A DNA stretch of 8,814 bases from Flavobacteriaceae bacterium (GTDB lineage: Bacteria > Bacteroidota > Bacteroidia > Flavobacteriales > Flavobacteriaceae), in assembly GCA_947461915.1 (NCBI GenBank), contig CANHNG010000050.1:1-8814 (forward strand). Direction: 5' to 3'. Below are positions 8,201-8,814 of this stretch, piece after piece. Made by a program: the position numbers and the translations under genes. Each line of letters opens with the position of its first letter. Position 1 is the stretch's first letter. The notes beneath the pieces were generated by a model. The model was not told where the DNA came from. It saw only the letters and a list, made by a program, of their open reading frames with translations, and ran no database searches.

Positions 8201-8795
8201 TAGAACCGTCGTACATGTGCCAGCTGATTCGCTTTGGCTGAGAGCCATCGTTCCACATTGAGTCGCCAGGCCACTGGTGAAGGTCTTCACTTGGGCTAAT
8301 ACCCATTGAGCAACCGGGAGTGTTGTACCAGTACGTTCCATTGACCAGGTGCGGGTTAGTGAACTCGTTACCAGCAGCGCGGCAGACCGAGGCCCAACCA
8401 TCGGCGGCCCGAGGAATCAAAACACCCGAGGCGTCGCTCATTGGTGTCTCAAGAAAAGCCTCAGCCTTCGGAGCCGCAGCCAAGGTTATGAGAGTGTTTG
8501 GGTTGGCGTTGGCCCAGCCTGTGATCAGAACCAAATCACCATCGCAAGCCACTGCGCTGTGGTCGTCGGTGCCGGCCAAGATATCCTCTAGCTTGCTAAC
8601 GCCGTTATACGCTTCCGACCAGCAAAGCGTCCAACCGCCGTTTGTAACATCAGCCAAAGGCACATTCACCTGCGGGCCTGAAGGGTAGTAAGTCGCAATC
8701 GCGGCGTGAGCCGGAAGAGCAGCCATGGCCGCAATCGAGCCGCTAACTACCAGCGCGGCGAAACCTTTGGATACTGTCGAAAGAACTGAACGCAT
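8196..8795 (-). CDS. Unrecognised exported protein, N-terminal ~200 residues, C-terminus lost at the junction
   Basis: I do not recognise this protein. It starts with a textbook Sec signal peptide: basic MRSVLSTVSK, hydrophobic core about 11-27, then a likely AHA-A cleavage site near residue 31-32. The mature part is rich in Gly, Trp, Asn, Ala and Pro, with four cysteines at 58 (GGWTLCWSEAYN), 84 (AVACDGDLVLITG), 138 (WASVCRAAG) and 162 (NTPGCSMG), consistent with two disulfides in an extracellular domain. Aromatic-rich segments such as YWYNTPG (155-161) and SWHMYDG (191-197) suggest a surface or ligand-binding domain, but no catalytic motif is evident. The frame stays open to 8043, but everything after about residue 200 is antisense of the acyl-CoA dehydrogenase gene. 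The high-GC codon use is unlike the rest of the window, pointing to another organism, possibly an actinobacterium or proteobacterium. Only 19 bases precede the ATG, with no obvious Shine-Dalgarno. Confidence 0.7.
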
Positions 8796-8814
8796 TTATT
8801 TGCCAATCACTTGA

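Noticed and set aside
8194..8241. Genuine acyl-CoA dehydrogenase C-terminus or natural stop mutation
   Set aside because: These codons bear no resemblance to the family and are simply the antisense of the exported-protein gene, so this is a junction and not a point nonsense mutation.
8320..8688. Plus-strand ORFs in the GC-rich end (8320-8688, 8349-8591)
   Set aside because: They overlap the signal-peptide gene on the other strand, have no recognisable features and are typical antisense frames of GC-rich coding DNA.

Overview
The window looks like a Bacteroidota chromosome segment, most likely Flavobacterium or a close relative, up to about base 8193. The reasons are AT-rich DNA with AT-rich spacers, no Shine-Dalgarno sequences before starts, several copies of the Bacteroidota -7 promoter box TAnnTTTG at sensible distances from starts, and protein versions typical of flavobacteria (enolase, RF3, a 75-residue PspC-like protein, a membrane-anchored helix-hairpin-helix protein). 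The last ~620 bases differ: they are roughly 57% GC in the stretch I counted (8221-8280), carry a secreted protein gene on the opposite strand, and begin abruptly inside an acyl-CoA dehydrogenase gene. I read this as a join of DNA from a second organism, most simply an assembly chimera.

Layout, left to right: enolase (eno, minus strand, 38-1330); an AT-rich divergent spacer with the eno promoter; an erythromycin-esterase-family hydrolase (plus, 1758-3095); peptide chain release factor 3 (prfC, plus, 3192-4781); a dispersed REP-like repeat; a small PspC-type membrane protein (plus, 4879-5106); a strong bidirectional terminator (5120-5167); a 12-helix cationic-amino-acid-type APC permease (minus, 5182-6660); then divergently a membrane-anchored protein with three helix-hairpin-helix repeats (plus, 6854-7738) and the first 146 codons of an acyl-CoA dehydrogenase (plus, from 7756), which has its own candidate promoter inside the preceding gene. 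From about 8196 to 8795 (minus) lies the N-terminal part of an unrecognised exported protein with a clear Sec signal peptide.

The genes are mostly independent housekeeping or metabolic units: glycolysis (eno), translation termination (prfC), amino-acid uptake (permease) and fatty-acid or branched-chain acyl-CoA oxidation (acyl-CoA dehydrogenase). I see no defence system, mobile element, CRISPR array, RNA gene or biosynthetic cluster. The items most worth a second look are the composition break at ~8194, the unknown secreted protein beyond it, the REP-like repeat, and the promoter embedded in the helix-hairpin-helix gene.
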